A DNA stretch of 64,000 nucleotides. It comes from Nocardiopsis gilva YIM 90087 (lineage in GTDB: Bacteria; Actinomycetota; Actinomycetes; Streptosporangiales; Streptosporangiaceae). Made by a program: the position numbers and the translations under genes. The first letter of the stretch is position 1. The number at the start of each line of letters is the position of its first letter. The DNA is taken from assembly GCF_002263495.1 (NCBI RefSeq), contig NZ_CP022753.1, positions 372,001 to 436,000 of the forward strand. Direction: 5' to 3'. Below, piece by piece: positions 42,293-50,252 of the stretch. The notes below the pieces were generated by a model. The model worked only from the letters and a program-made list of their open reading frames with translations. It did not search any database and was not told the DNA's origin.

Positions 42293-42865
42293 TTACCAGG
42301 ACAAAGCGGGCGGCAGTGCGGCCGTTCCGGCGTCGGGCCAGTTCAGCGGGTCGCCGAGCGGCGCGAGCTGGGCCAGCTGCATCCGGTACCAGGGCGAGGA
42401 CTCCGGCCGGGCGGCCAGGTCGAGACACTCCCGCCAGGTCCACCACCCCGCCTCCTCGACCTCGTCGCGGTTGAGGCGGGGCTCGCCGGAGCCGATCGCC
42501 CGGACGACGGGGCAGCGCTCGTACTCCACGAGCCCGTCGTCGGCGGTGGCGCGGTAGCGGAACCCCGGCAGCACCGGCGTGATCGCGTCGGCGGCGATGC
42601 CGAGCTCGTCGCGTAGCCGCCGCCGCACGGCGTCCCGCAGGCCCTCGCCGGGCCCGGGGTGCCCGCAGCAACTGCCCGTCCAGACGCCGGGGAAGGACGG
42701 CTTGTCCAGGGCACGCCGAGTGATCAGCACTCGACCCTGCGGATCGATCAGATAACAGGAGAACGCCAGATGGTACGGAGTCTCGCGGTGATGGCTGGCG
42801 GCCTTGGGGGCGGTTCCGACGGCTTCGTCGGCCTCGTTGAGCAGCACGATTTCCTCAGCACCCAT
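42293..42865 (-). CDS. idi: Isopentenyl-diphosphate delta-isomerase, type 1
   Basis: Nudix-fold cytosolic enzyme interconverting IPP and DMAPP, 190 residues, full length. FSCYLIDPQGRVLITRRALD, the catalytic Cys in TGSCCGHPGPGE, the acidic YERCPVV region with its Glu, and VEEAGWWTWRECLDL are all present. It lies alone among mobile-element debris and points back toward tRNA-Ile. DMAPP is the prenyl donor for NovQ about 19 kb away, so a supply role is possible, but the gene is also common as a housekeeping gene. Confidence 0.9.
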   Translation of the reverse strand: MGAEEIVLLNEADEAVGTAPKAASHHRETPYHLAFSCYLIDPQGRVLITRRALDKPSFPGVWTGSCCGHPGPGEGLRDAVRRRLRDELGIAADAITPVLPGFRYRATADDGLVEYERCPVVRAIGSGEPRLNRDEVEEAGWWTWRECLDLAARPESSPWYRMQLAQLAPLGDPLNWPDAGTAALPPALSW

Positions 42866-43068
42866 CCGCGGATCTTATCTCACTTAAGCCACAGTCGATG
42901 GGTTCGTGAGTTCCTCGGGTTGCCCTTGTCGGTCGAGTATGGCCTGGGACCAGGGCCTGCGTTCGCTCTCAGTCCGTCTGCACGCATCTGAAGCGTCTTC
43001 AGCCTCAGTGAAACATCATCGTCTCTGCTGACGATCTGTTGTCGTGAGTGAAGTCGAGGAGGCGTGGG

Positions 43069-43612
43069 TTGGCTCTGGCGGCGGTGCGGGATCTTCGAGA
43101 ACTGCGGGCCCCGGCGAGCGAGGAGGAGCTCGAGCGGTTGGTCGCCGGGTGGCGCCAGGACCTGGCCACCTGCCGCAAGTTCGCACCGACGGCACGCAAT
43201 TACGCGGTCGCCCGGCTGGTGCCGCTGATCAACGCCGCCGACGTCAGTCTGCGCTGGTTCATCGAGGACGTGTGGGGCCACTTCGACACGGCCATCCGTC
43301 CCGGTGCCCCGCTGTTCCCTTCCGAACGCAAGAACGCCGACGGCTCAGCCGGGCGGGTGACCGCCGATGTGTTCCGCCGATCCCTGGCCGAAGCCGCCGA
43401 GAAACACCTGCCGACCTGGTCGGACAAGCTCACACCCCACGTACTCGGCCATTTCTGCGCCTCGCAGCTCTATCAGGCAGGGATGAGCCTGCTGGCCATC
43501 CAGGAGCTCCTCGGTCACGCCTGGACCGGGCACAACCGCCCGGTATATCCACGTTCACCAAACCCATGTCGAGGGCTCCTGGATGCGCGGCCAGCAGCAG
43601 GCGGCCGACTGA
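43069..43612 (+). pseudogene. Tyrosine recombinase, internally deleted and frameshifted
   Basis: GLALAAVRDLRELRAPASEE and FAPTARNYAVA are the N-terminal part of an XerC/D-like integrase, but the text jumps straight to RLVPLINAADVSLRWFIED, so the region with the first catalytic Arg is deleted. The second Arg box reads HVLGHFCAS where HVLRHFCAS is expected. After GHAWT the frame shifts, and RYIHVHQTHVE is only readable in the next frame. The protein cannot be active. A GAGGAGG lies before the TTG start. Confidence 0.75.
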
Positions 43613-43712
43613 TGGAAGGGACCGAGTTGATGAAGGGGAACCTTCGGCTCGCTGCGGCTAGGGCCTGTTTTTTGAATCGGCGGGTGGAGTGGGGCTCGCG
43701 CTGGCAATCTTG

Positions 43713-44120
43713 GTGAGCGTGTCCGGCCGTCATGAACTCACCGATGCCGAGTGGGCCCTGCTCGCCCCGCTCATGCCCGACAACCCGCCCAAAGGCGGCC
43801 AATGGGCCGACCACCGCCGCGTCATCAACGCCGTGCTGTTCCGAACCCGCACCGGGATCCCCTGGCGTGACCTGCCCGAACGCTACGGCCCCTGGGAGAC
43901 CGCGGCCGGGCGCCACCGCCGCTGGTGCCTGGACGGCACCTGGCAAAGGATCGCCGACCGGCTGCGCATCGACGCCGCCACCGGAGAAGACCTGGTGGTC
44001 GGCATCGACTCCACCAGCGTGCGCGCCCACTCCCACGCCGCCGGAGCCGCGAAAAAGGGGAAGCGGTACGGGACGAAGCGGACGGCTCGGAAGCACTGGG
44101 ACGTTCCCGGGGCGGGCTGA
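43713..44120 (+). CDS. IS5-family transposase, first frame
   Basis: N-terminal part of a DDE transposase: RHELTDAEWALLAPLMPDNP, then DHRRVINAVLFRTRTGIPWR, DLPERYGPWETAAGRHRRW and the first catalytic Asp in VVGIDSTSVRAHSHAAG. About 135 residues from the GTG 43713. The frame closes at 44120, and the rest of the protein continues in another frame from about 44090. Such elements make the full enzyme by programmed frameshifting near an A-rich site (GCGAAAAAGGGGAAG at 44049). Confidence 0.75.
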   Translation: MSVSGRHELTDAEWALLAPLMPDNPPKGGQWADHRRVINAVLFRTRTGIPWRDLPERYGPWETAAGRHRRWCLDGTWQRIADRLRIDAATGEDLVVGIDSTSVRAHSHAAGAAKKGKRYGTKRTARKHWDVPGAG

Positions 44121-44596
44121 CCACCAAGATCCACCTGATCGCCGACCAGCGCAGGCGGCCGCTGGTGACCGCGACCAGCCCCGGCCAGCGCGGTGACGCG
44201 CCCATGTTCGAGCCGCTGATGGTCGCCCTGCACCTGCCCCGCTCGGTCGGGCGCCCCCGGACCAGGCCCGACCGGCTGCTCGCGGACAAGGCCTACTCCT
44301 CAGCGGCGATCCGCTCCCACCTGAGCAGGCGCGGTATCAAGGCGACCATTGCCCAGCCCGCCGACCAGCGGGCCAATCGCAGGCGCAGGGGATCGGCGGG
44401 CGGTCGGCCCCCGGCTTTCGACCGGGGTGCCTACCGCGGCCGCAACACTGTAGAACGGGCGATCAACCTGCTCAAGCAGAACCGGGCCGTGGCCACCAGG
44501 TACGACAAGCGCGCCGCGATCTACGACGGGACCGTCCAGCTCGCCTCGATACGGATCTGGCTACGCGACCTCACCCGTTCGAAAAACACTGCCTAA
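44079..44596 (+). CDS. IS5-family transposase, second frame (C-terminal part)
   Basis: Continuation of the preceding frame: EALGRSRGGLTTKIHLIADQ, the second catalytic Asp in RLLADKAYSSAAIR, and the YREK-like box GRNTVERAINLLKQNRAVATRYDK with the catalytic Glu. It is expressed only as a fusion if frameshifting occurs. The start given marks where family similarity begins, not a start codon. Confidence 0.7.
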
Positions 44597-44597
44597 C

Positions 44598-44888
44598 CGC
44601 GGCATCTGGAAGACCAGCGAGCTGCAACGCCTGCACGCCGCCCGCGGCATGACCATCAGCGCCGGGAAGATGTCGGGTCTGTGGTCCGGGCAGCCCAACA
44701 GCGTCCGCCTCGACGAGCTGGACGTCATCTGCGCCGTGCTCGGCTGCGGTAGCGAAGAACCCCTGCAGCCCGAACCCGAGACGGTGGCCGAGCCCAAGCC
44801 CGACACCAAGCAGCAGACCGCCGCCGTTGGGGAAGCCCGCTCGGTCGCCCCGAGGCCGAAGTCCGGCCGCACGCTGCCGCCACGGTGA
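44598..44888 (+). pseudogene. HTH (Cro/CI-like) regulator beheaded by the IS
   Basis: GIWKTSELQRLHAARGMTIS, then KMSGLWSGQPNSVRLDELDV and ICAVLGC, are a helix-turn-helix domain of the kind accompanying actinobacterial tyrosine-recombinase elements. The first residues are missing because the IS5-family element ends directly before the first readable codon. The stop overlaps the next gene by the GTGA pattern. Confidence 0.6.
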
Positions 44889-45247
44889 CCTGCCTGCACT
44901 GCGGCGGCCCGATCCCGGCCGGGAGCCGCCGTCACAAGCAGTACTGCCGCCGCAAGTGCCGGGACGCAGCCCGCTTCGAACGGCAGCGGACCGGTACTGC
45001 ACAGCCACCCCTCTGGCAGCACCCTGCCCTCACCTCCGACAACCCCGTGCTTCAAGCGGCAGCGGTCCGTGCCAAGGAACTCGGCGAGGACCACGGCTGG
45101 TCACCCTCCACGACCCGGTGCACGATCGACGGTCTGGCCGAGTTGCTGGACGGCTGTTCCCCCGGCCAACCCGTCCTTCTCGGCGAGATCCGCGCCCGGT
45201 CCTTCCGCCGCGCTTCCGCTCCCCCGGATGGCCGAAGTGCTCGCTGA
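44885..45247 (+). pseudogene. Zinc-ribbon protein of the integrase module, frameshifted
   Basis: Starts TCLHCGGPIPAGSRRHKQYC then RRKC, a CxxC...CxxxC zinc ribbon. It overlaps the HTH remnant, so the two belong to one module. After GEIRARSFRR the frame drifts, and the expected continuation MAEVLADLDLFTDDS is readable only in the next frame (about 45225-45270). Function unknown; it is found with integrases of this type. Confidence 0.5.
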
Positions 45248-45777
45248 CCTTGACCTGTTCACCGATGACTCTGCCTCGTCCCCTGGAGCTGCTGCACGAG
45301 TACAAGGCGACCGGCGCCACCTACCAGCGCAACCGCCGGATGGAGTTCAAGGCCTCCTATTCCAGCCACTATCGGCGCGGGTAATTGTTACCTAGTGCGA
45401 CCAAGAACACACTCACGGTCATGCGTTTCGGAGGCGTCGGAAACCTGCGTGAGAGGGGCGCGAGGAATGGACTCCACCGCTGACAAGAACGGACATGCGG
45501 GTACGACCCGATACTCTTCTTCACCTAGGAAGTTCCTCCGACGCTGGCGGGAACAAGGACCTCAGCAATCCTCATTCTCGCTGGTCAGAAGCACTTTCTG
45601 CTTTCCTGGTCACCAGCCGGACAGACGTTGCGTGAAAGCGCGAGGCTGCTGACAGCCCCTCATGAACTATCAAGGTTAGTAATCTGATTATCGGTCGGTC
45701 GAAGCGGCGTGTCTGAGATGGACCAAGGCTTCGCCGACCAGCTCGTCCTGACGACGGAAATGGGAGGCATCGTGGTC
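45248..45777. other. Junction between mobile debris and the nov cluster
   Basis: 530 bp with no convincing gene. Codon use is weak, and the first 130 bp hold decayed remains of the zinc-ribbon gene. The right part must contain the novE promoter. Base composition is lower in GC than the chromosome to the left, which marks the edge of the cluster. Confidence 0.45.
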
Positions 45778-46533
45778 GTGTCTGGTCAGACAGCTTCGAA
45801 GACTGGTGGGAGCGGCGCCACTCCGGTGACACCGACTGCAGGGGACGCTACCCCCATTGACAGCAGGCAATCAAGCCACGCCTCGTATCTTGGCCCGGAG
45901 GTTTCGGCCGAGAGGACTAGGCTTCAGATCCCGCAAGATCTTTCCCTGGAGGCATGGTGCCGCCTCGGCGGAAGGATCCTCGCGGTGTGCGATTCGTCGG
46001 CCTGGTGGATCGGTGATTGGTTAGTGTTCGGGCAGAACCAGTATGGTGACCGATATCGCCAGGCGATGAAGGAGACCAAACTCGACTACCAAACGCTGCG
46101 AAATTATGCCTGGGTCGCGAGAAAATTCGAGCCGTCCCGCCGGCGAGACAGTCTCACGTTCCAACATCACATGGAAGTGGCAGCTCTCTCGGAAGCCGAA
46201 CAGGACCACTGGCTCGACTTCGCAGTCCGACTGAACTGGTCGAGGAACGAGCTGCGCAAACAGATCCGGACCAGCATATCGGGCGAGGAAGATAATCTCC
46301 GGCGCCAGGTTCAGCTCAGTCTTCAATTGGACGAGCTACGTCTCGAACGGTGGAGGAAGGCGGCGCGGGTGAGCAACCTGAATCTGACGGACTGGATCCT
46401 ATTCGTCGTCGACGAGGCCATTCGCATGCACGGCGCCGATGACCTCCAGGCCGCCGATGTCAGTGACTTAGAATCGACCGGGGACAGTCGGCGATGGGCT
46501 CACCGTCAACCACTCACAGGCCGCGCCGGGTAG
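45778..46533 (+). CDS. novE: LmbU-family transcriptional activator NovE
   Basis: Positive regulator of aminocoumarin synthesis, 251 residues from GTG 45778 with GGGAGG upstream; GTG 45709 would add 23 residues without a clear ribosome site. The LmbU-family core runs from TRLQIPQDLSLEAWCRLGG through DSSAWWIGDWLVFGQNQYGD and LDYQTLRNYAWVARKFEPS to DFAVRLNWSRNELRKQI. Two TTA leucine codons lie in frame (46021-46023 and 46468-46470), so translation may depend on the bldA-type tRNA. It is the first gene of the cluster. novF, which follows novE in the classical cluster, is absent. Confidence 0.88.
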   Translation: MSGQTASKTGGSGATPVTPTAGDATPIDSRQSSHASYLGPEVSAERTRLQIPQDLSLEAWCRLGGRILAVCDSSAWWIGDWLVFGQNQYGDRYRQAMKETKLDYQTLRNYAWVARKFEPSRRRDSLTFQHHMEVAALSEAEQDHWLDFAVRLNWSRNELRKQIRTSISGEEDNLRRQVQLSLQLDELRLERWRKAARVSNLNLTDWILFVVDEAIRMHGADDLQAADVSDLESTGDSRRWAHRQPLTGRAG

Positions 46534-46795
46534 AGCCGGCGATTCCGCACACCGTGCGAATGTGCCTACGTCAGGCATGGCCATGATCGATCTGGAAGTG
46601 GACCGAATTGAGTCATTCGGGTAGTCATTAGGTCGGGTAACCGCCGGTGCTTGCGCAGGCCCTGCGCCGCCCGGCGGCGAATGAGCGATGAAAGTGCGTT
46701 GATGCTGCTCAGCCTGGCCGATACCTGCCCTCTGGTCACTCATGTCGTACACGCGCTGATCTGGGCCAGATCATTATGTCCTATGGGGGGGTCAT

Positions 46796-47755
46796 ATGAG
46801 TAACAGCGGTGATGGGGAGATAACGTCGATTTCGCCTAAAACCATCGGAAAGAAGGAACGGGTCCCGACCGGTTCACTATTGCCGCCATCTGAACTACTG
46901 AGGTCCGGCGGAAGTACCGAACACATTCGTGCATTGGCCGAAACGGAGGATATCCTGCCGCCGATTGTCGTACACCGTGAGACACGGCGGGTCATCGACG
47001 GAATGCACAGACTGTGGGCGGCTCGTCTCCGTGGCGACGAATCGATCGAGGTCGTTTTCGTCGACGGTTCCCCAGCCGATGTGTTCGTCCTCGCGGTCGA
47101 GCTGAATCGTGCGCACGGCCTGCCGTTGACGATGGATGAGCGTAAATCCGCCGCCGCGCTGATCATGAATTCGCACCCGCACTGGTCCGACCGCAAGATC
47201 GCACGGATCACCGGATTGGCGGCCAGCACTGTCGCGTCTTTGAGGTCGTCATCCACCGCCAGCACGGTCGAGCGCAGAACTGGGCAGGATGGCCGAAGCC
47301 GACCCAACGACGGCACGGACGGACGCCAGCGCGCCGGCGACCTGCTGGCCCAGAATCCCAACGCGTCGATTCGCGAAGTAGCCAAAGCAGCGGGGATTTC
47401 GGTGGGCACCGCGAGTGATGTGCGCGCCAGACTGCGGCGAGGGGAGTCGGCGATAACTGCCCGGCAGCAGGCCGTTGTGAAACTGCGCCCGGCCGCCGCG
47501 ACGCAGCGGACCAGCCCGGACTACAGCCGCGTACTGGAGAGGCTGCGCAAGGACCCATCGCTGCGGTTCACCGAGGTCGGCCGACGCTTGCTTCGCCTGC
47601 TCGACGGCTCCGCCCCAGGCAGCGTCGAGCAGATCGCCCAGATCGCGGACGGCGTGCCGGAACACTGTCGGATCGTGGTGGTCGACATGGCCCGCGAGTG
47701 CTCCGCCGCATGGCAGCATTTAGCCGACCAGCTCGCGGGCCGGGACACCGCCTGA
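46796..47755 (+). CDS. novG: StrR-like pathway activator NovG
   Basis: DNA-binding activator of 319 residues, the size of NovG. The N-terminus is ParB/StrR-like (VPTGSLLPPSELLRSGGSTE, then VIDGMHRLWAARLRGDESIE). A central HTH follows (HWSDRKIARITGLAASTVAS) and a second HTH-like stretch (NASIREVAKAAGISVGTASD). One TTA codon lies near the end (47720-47722, residue 309). A strong candidate target site lies 36 bp after its stop, before the mbtH-novH genes. ATG start behind a G-rich ribosome site. Confidence 0.9.
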   Translation: MSNSGDGEITSISPKTIGKKERVPTGSLLPPSELLRSGGSTEHIRALAETEDILPPIVVHRETRRVIDGMHRLWAARLRGDESIEVVFVDGSPADVFVLAVELNRAHGLPLTMDERKSAAALIMNSHPHWSDRKIARITGLAASTVASLRSSSTASTVERRTGQDGRSRPNDGTDGRQRAGDLLAQNPNASIREVAKAAGISVGTASDVRARLRRGESAITARQQAVVKLRPAAATQRTSPDYSRVLERLRKDPSLRFTEVGRRLLRLLDGSAPGSVEQIAQIADGVPEHCRIVVVDMARECSAAWQHLADQLAGRDTA

Positions 47756-48066
47756 CGGAGGAAACGGTCCGATCCGGTGGCTGTGGAACGTTTCAACTGC
47801 TCGAACCATACGGTTGAACACCACCACATGGTCGAACGCCGACCGTGGGCATCGTGGTCACCTGGGCCGGGATCGGCATCGGCACCTTGAACCGCCCCAG
47901 TGCTATTCAGAGGATGGAGAGACGGCTCGGTCTTCGCGGCACCTGCAAGGTACGTGAGCGTGCTGTAGGGGTGGTGTTCAAGCGGGCGGATGAGTATTCT
48001 CCCCGAAACGCCGTTTGTTTGAGGTAGAAGCGACCACGTGAAGGAACTTCTGGGGAGGTGTTCATA
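47756..48066. promoter_or_regulatory. novG-mbtH intergenic promoter region
   Basis: 311 bp without a gene between novG and the mbtH-like gene. Its left third holds the NovG-type operator. The promoter of the structural genes should lie downstream of it, within about 47820-48050. Confidence 0.6.
47791..47819 (+). promoter_or_regulatory. NovG operator (StrR-type inverted repeat)
   Basis: TTTCAACTG, 11 bases, CGGTTGAAC. The reported NovG site is GTTCRACTG-N11-CRGTYGAAC. Here the right half is perfect, the left half has one mismatch at its first base, and the spacing is exact. It lies where NovG acts in the classical cluster, ahead of novH. Confidence 0.85.
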
Positions 48067-48282
48067 ATGGCTACGAACCCGTTCGAGAACGAGAACGGCG
48101 CCTATATCGTCCTGGCCAATGACGAGGGACAGCATTCTCTGTGGCCTGCGTTCGCTGATGTTCCCGATGGGTGGACTGTTATTCTCGACGAGGCGTCGCG
48201 GCAACAGTGCCTCGAGTACGTCAATGAGCAGTGGACGGACATGCGACCGTTGAGCCTGCAGCGGGCAATGGGCGACGAGTAG
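48067..48282 (+). CDS. MbtH-like protein (CloY-type)
   Basis: 71-residue chaperone of NRPS adenylation domains. NPFENENGAYIVLANDEGQH and SLWPAFADVPDGW carry the conserved Asn, Ser, Leu and Trp residues, and the end has QWTDMRPLSL. ATG with GGGGAGG upstream. The classical novobiocin cluster has none next to novH, whereas clorobiocin and coumermycin clusters do (CloY, CouY). It probably activates NovH. It lies 164 bp ahead of novH on the same strand. Confidence 0.93.
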   Translation: MATNPFENENGAYIVLANDEGQHSLWPAFADVPDGWTVILDEASRQQCLEYVNEQWTDMRPLSLQRAMGDE

Positions 48283-48446
48283 AATCTGCTCATTCACGAG
48301 ACGATTCAGTAATACTGCCCAGCGCTCGGAGTGTCGTCGAGATAGATATCGGTGCAGGCTGTCTCGGAGGTCACCTGTTCGTGCAGCATTCCCCTTCGGT
48401 CATCCGGGGAGAATGTTTCGATGGCATGGAGACTTAAGGGGGAAGT

Positions 48447-50249
48447 TTGTTCAACAGGGGTCTGAACAAGGCTTCTAATCAGTCGGCGACAACACGGACG
48501 GCGTCGGCCACGCTGGCCGAACTGTGGGAGCGGACGGTACGCAGTCGGCCGAGCAGCCCGGCGATTGTCTCGAACGGCGAGATCCTGTCCTACGACGAGG
48601 TGAATGCCAGGGCGAATCGGCTGGCCCGACTGCTGCTCGACGAGGGGGTAGGCCCGGGCTGTCTGGTGGCACTGGCGCTGCCCCGATCCAGTCGAATGGT
48701 GATCAGCGTGCTTGCCGTGGCCAAGGCCGGGGCTGCGTTCCTGCCGGTGGACGTCAACCACCCGCGGGAGCGGATCTCGAACCTGCTCGCAGATGCCGGG
48801 CCCGCATTGCTGGGCACCATCCGGGGCGCTGTCCCGAAGCTGCCTGCTGACATCGGGGTGCCGCAGCTGGTGCTGGACTCGGCCAAGCGGACTGCCATGC
48901 TCAACGCATTGCCCGACACCGACATGACCGAGGACGAACGCGGTGGCCCGCTCGCCGCGACGAACCTGGCTTACGTGATCTACACCTCGGGCTCGACAGG
49001 TCGACCGAAAGACGTCGCGGTGACCAGTGCCGGGTTGCCCGCCTTGGCTGCGGCCAAGGTTGCCACGATGCGGGTCACCGAGGACAGCCGGGTGCTCCAG
49101 TTCGCGTCGCCTAGCTTTGACGCCTATATGACCGAGCTGCTGGCCGCTTTTACCGCCGGTGCCACTTTGGTGGTGCCGGGAACGGACGCACTGGCCGGTG
49201 ACCCGCTGCAAAAGGCCCTACAGGATGGCCGGGTCAGCCACGCGGTGCTGCCGCCTGCTGCGGTCGCGACCATGTCCCCGGACGCGGTGCCCGACCTGCG
49301 CGTGCTGGTGGTGGCCGGCGAAGCGTGCCCGGCCGGTCTGGTGGAACAGTGGGCGCCAGGACGCCTTTTTATCAACGCCTACGGTCCGACCGAGTGCACC
49401 GTGTGCGCGACCATGACCAGCCCGCTGACCCCCACGGACGAGGTCACTATTGGTCGGCCGATTCCGGGCGTGTCTGTGCGCATCCTCGACGACGCACTAC
49501 GACCGGTCGCGATCGGCGAGATCGGCGAGTTGTACCTCAGTGGCGCCGGATTGGCGCGTGGTTACCTCAACCGCCCTGATTTGACCGCGCAGTTGTTCGT
49601 GGCCAACCCGTTCGCCACCGACGGCGAACGGATGTACCGCACGGGCGACCTGGCCTCCATGCGGGCCGACGGCGACATCCTGTTCCACGGCCGGATCGAC
49701 GACCAGGTCAAACTCCGCGGATTCCGCATCGAACTGGGCGAGGTGGAGTCCGTGCTCAGCCAACATTCGGACGTGGCGCAGGCGGTGGCCGTACTGCGGG
49801 ACGGCGCGGCCGGCGGGCCGCAGCTGCTGGCCTACGTGGTGCCGACGCCCGGTGCCACCCCCGCGGCGGGCGAACTGCGTGAGCACGCGAGCCGCTTCCT
49901 GCCCGAGTACATGGTGCCGTCGACGTACGCAACCATCGACGCCCTTCCCCTGACTCTCAGCGGAAAGACGGACCGAACCGCGCTGCCGGATCCGGAGAGG
50001 ACCGCCCGGCCCGCCGGTCAGGAACCGCGCACTCCGGCCGAGAAGATTCTGTGCGATATCTTCCGAGACCTTTTCGATCTTTCCGAGGTCTACGTGTGCA
50101 GCAACTTTTTCGAACTGGGCGGGAACAGCATCCTGGCTGTCGACTTGATTCAGCGAGCGCAGGAAGCCGGCTTGACGCTCACGCCGAGGACCGTGGTCGG
50201 CAACCCGACCATCGAGAAGCTGGCCGCGATAGCGACTCCCGGGGAGTGA
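48447..50249 (+). CDS. novH: Tyrosine-activating NRPS didomain NovH (A-PCP)
   Basis: Loads tyrosine as aminoacyl-S-enzyme, the first step to the aminocoumarin ring. 600 residues, the NovH size. The adenylation domain fills about 1-500 (YVIYTSGSTGRPKDVAV, NAYGPTECTVCATM, YRTGDLASMRADGDILFHGR, KLRGFRIELGEVE). The carrier domain ends the protein with FFELGGNSILAVDL and phosphopantetheine Ser561. Residue 189 in the A3 loop is Asp where Gly is nearly universal (PKGV). TTG start behind AAGGGGGAAG. It leads the novH-novM run. Confidence 0.93.
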   Translation: MFNRGLNKASNQSATTRTASATLAELWERTVRSRPSSPAIVSNGEILSYDEVNARANRLARLLLDEGVGPGCLVALALPRSSRMVISVLAVAKAGAAFLPVDVNHPRERISNLLADAGPALLGTIRGAVPKLPADIGVPQLVLDSAKRTAMLNALPDTDMTEDERGGPLAATNLAYVIYTSGSTGRPKDVAVTSAGLPALAAAKVATMRVTEDSRVLQFASPSFDAYMTELLAAFTAGATLVVPGTDALAGDPLQKALQDGRVSHAVLPPAAVATMSPDAVPDLRVLVVAGEACPAGLVEQWAPGRLFINAYGPTECTVCATMTSPLTPTDEVTIGRPIPGVSVRILDDALRPVAIGEIGELYLSGAGLARGYLNRPDLTAQLFVANPFATDGERMYRTGDLASMRADGDILFHGRIDDQVKLRGFRIELGEVESVLSQHSDVAQAVAVLRDGAAGGPQLLAYVVPTPGATPAAGELREHASRFLPEYMVPSTYATIDALPLTLSGKTDRTALPDPERTARPAGQEPRTPAEKILCDIFRDLFDLSEVYVCSNFFELGGNSILAVDLIQRAQEAGLTLTPRTVVGNPTIEKLAAIATPGE

Positions 50250-50252
50250 GAG

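Larger units (their letters stand above)
43661..44597 (+). mobile_element. IS5-family insertion sequence (IS427-like, two-frame transposase)
   Basis: About 940 bp. The left end (GGGCCTGTTTTTTGAATCGG) and the inverted right end (TTAGGCAGTGTTTTTCGAAC) are related imperfect inverted repeats. Exact borders and target duplication are not certain. It carries a two-part transposase. Insertion lies between a dead integrase and an HTH gene whose 5' end it removed. Confidence 0.75.

Noticed and set aside
45395-45652. 85-codon open frame before novE
   Set aside because: No similarity, poor codon use and no ribosome site; treated as part of the junction.
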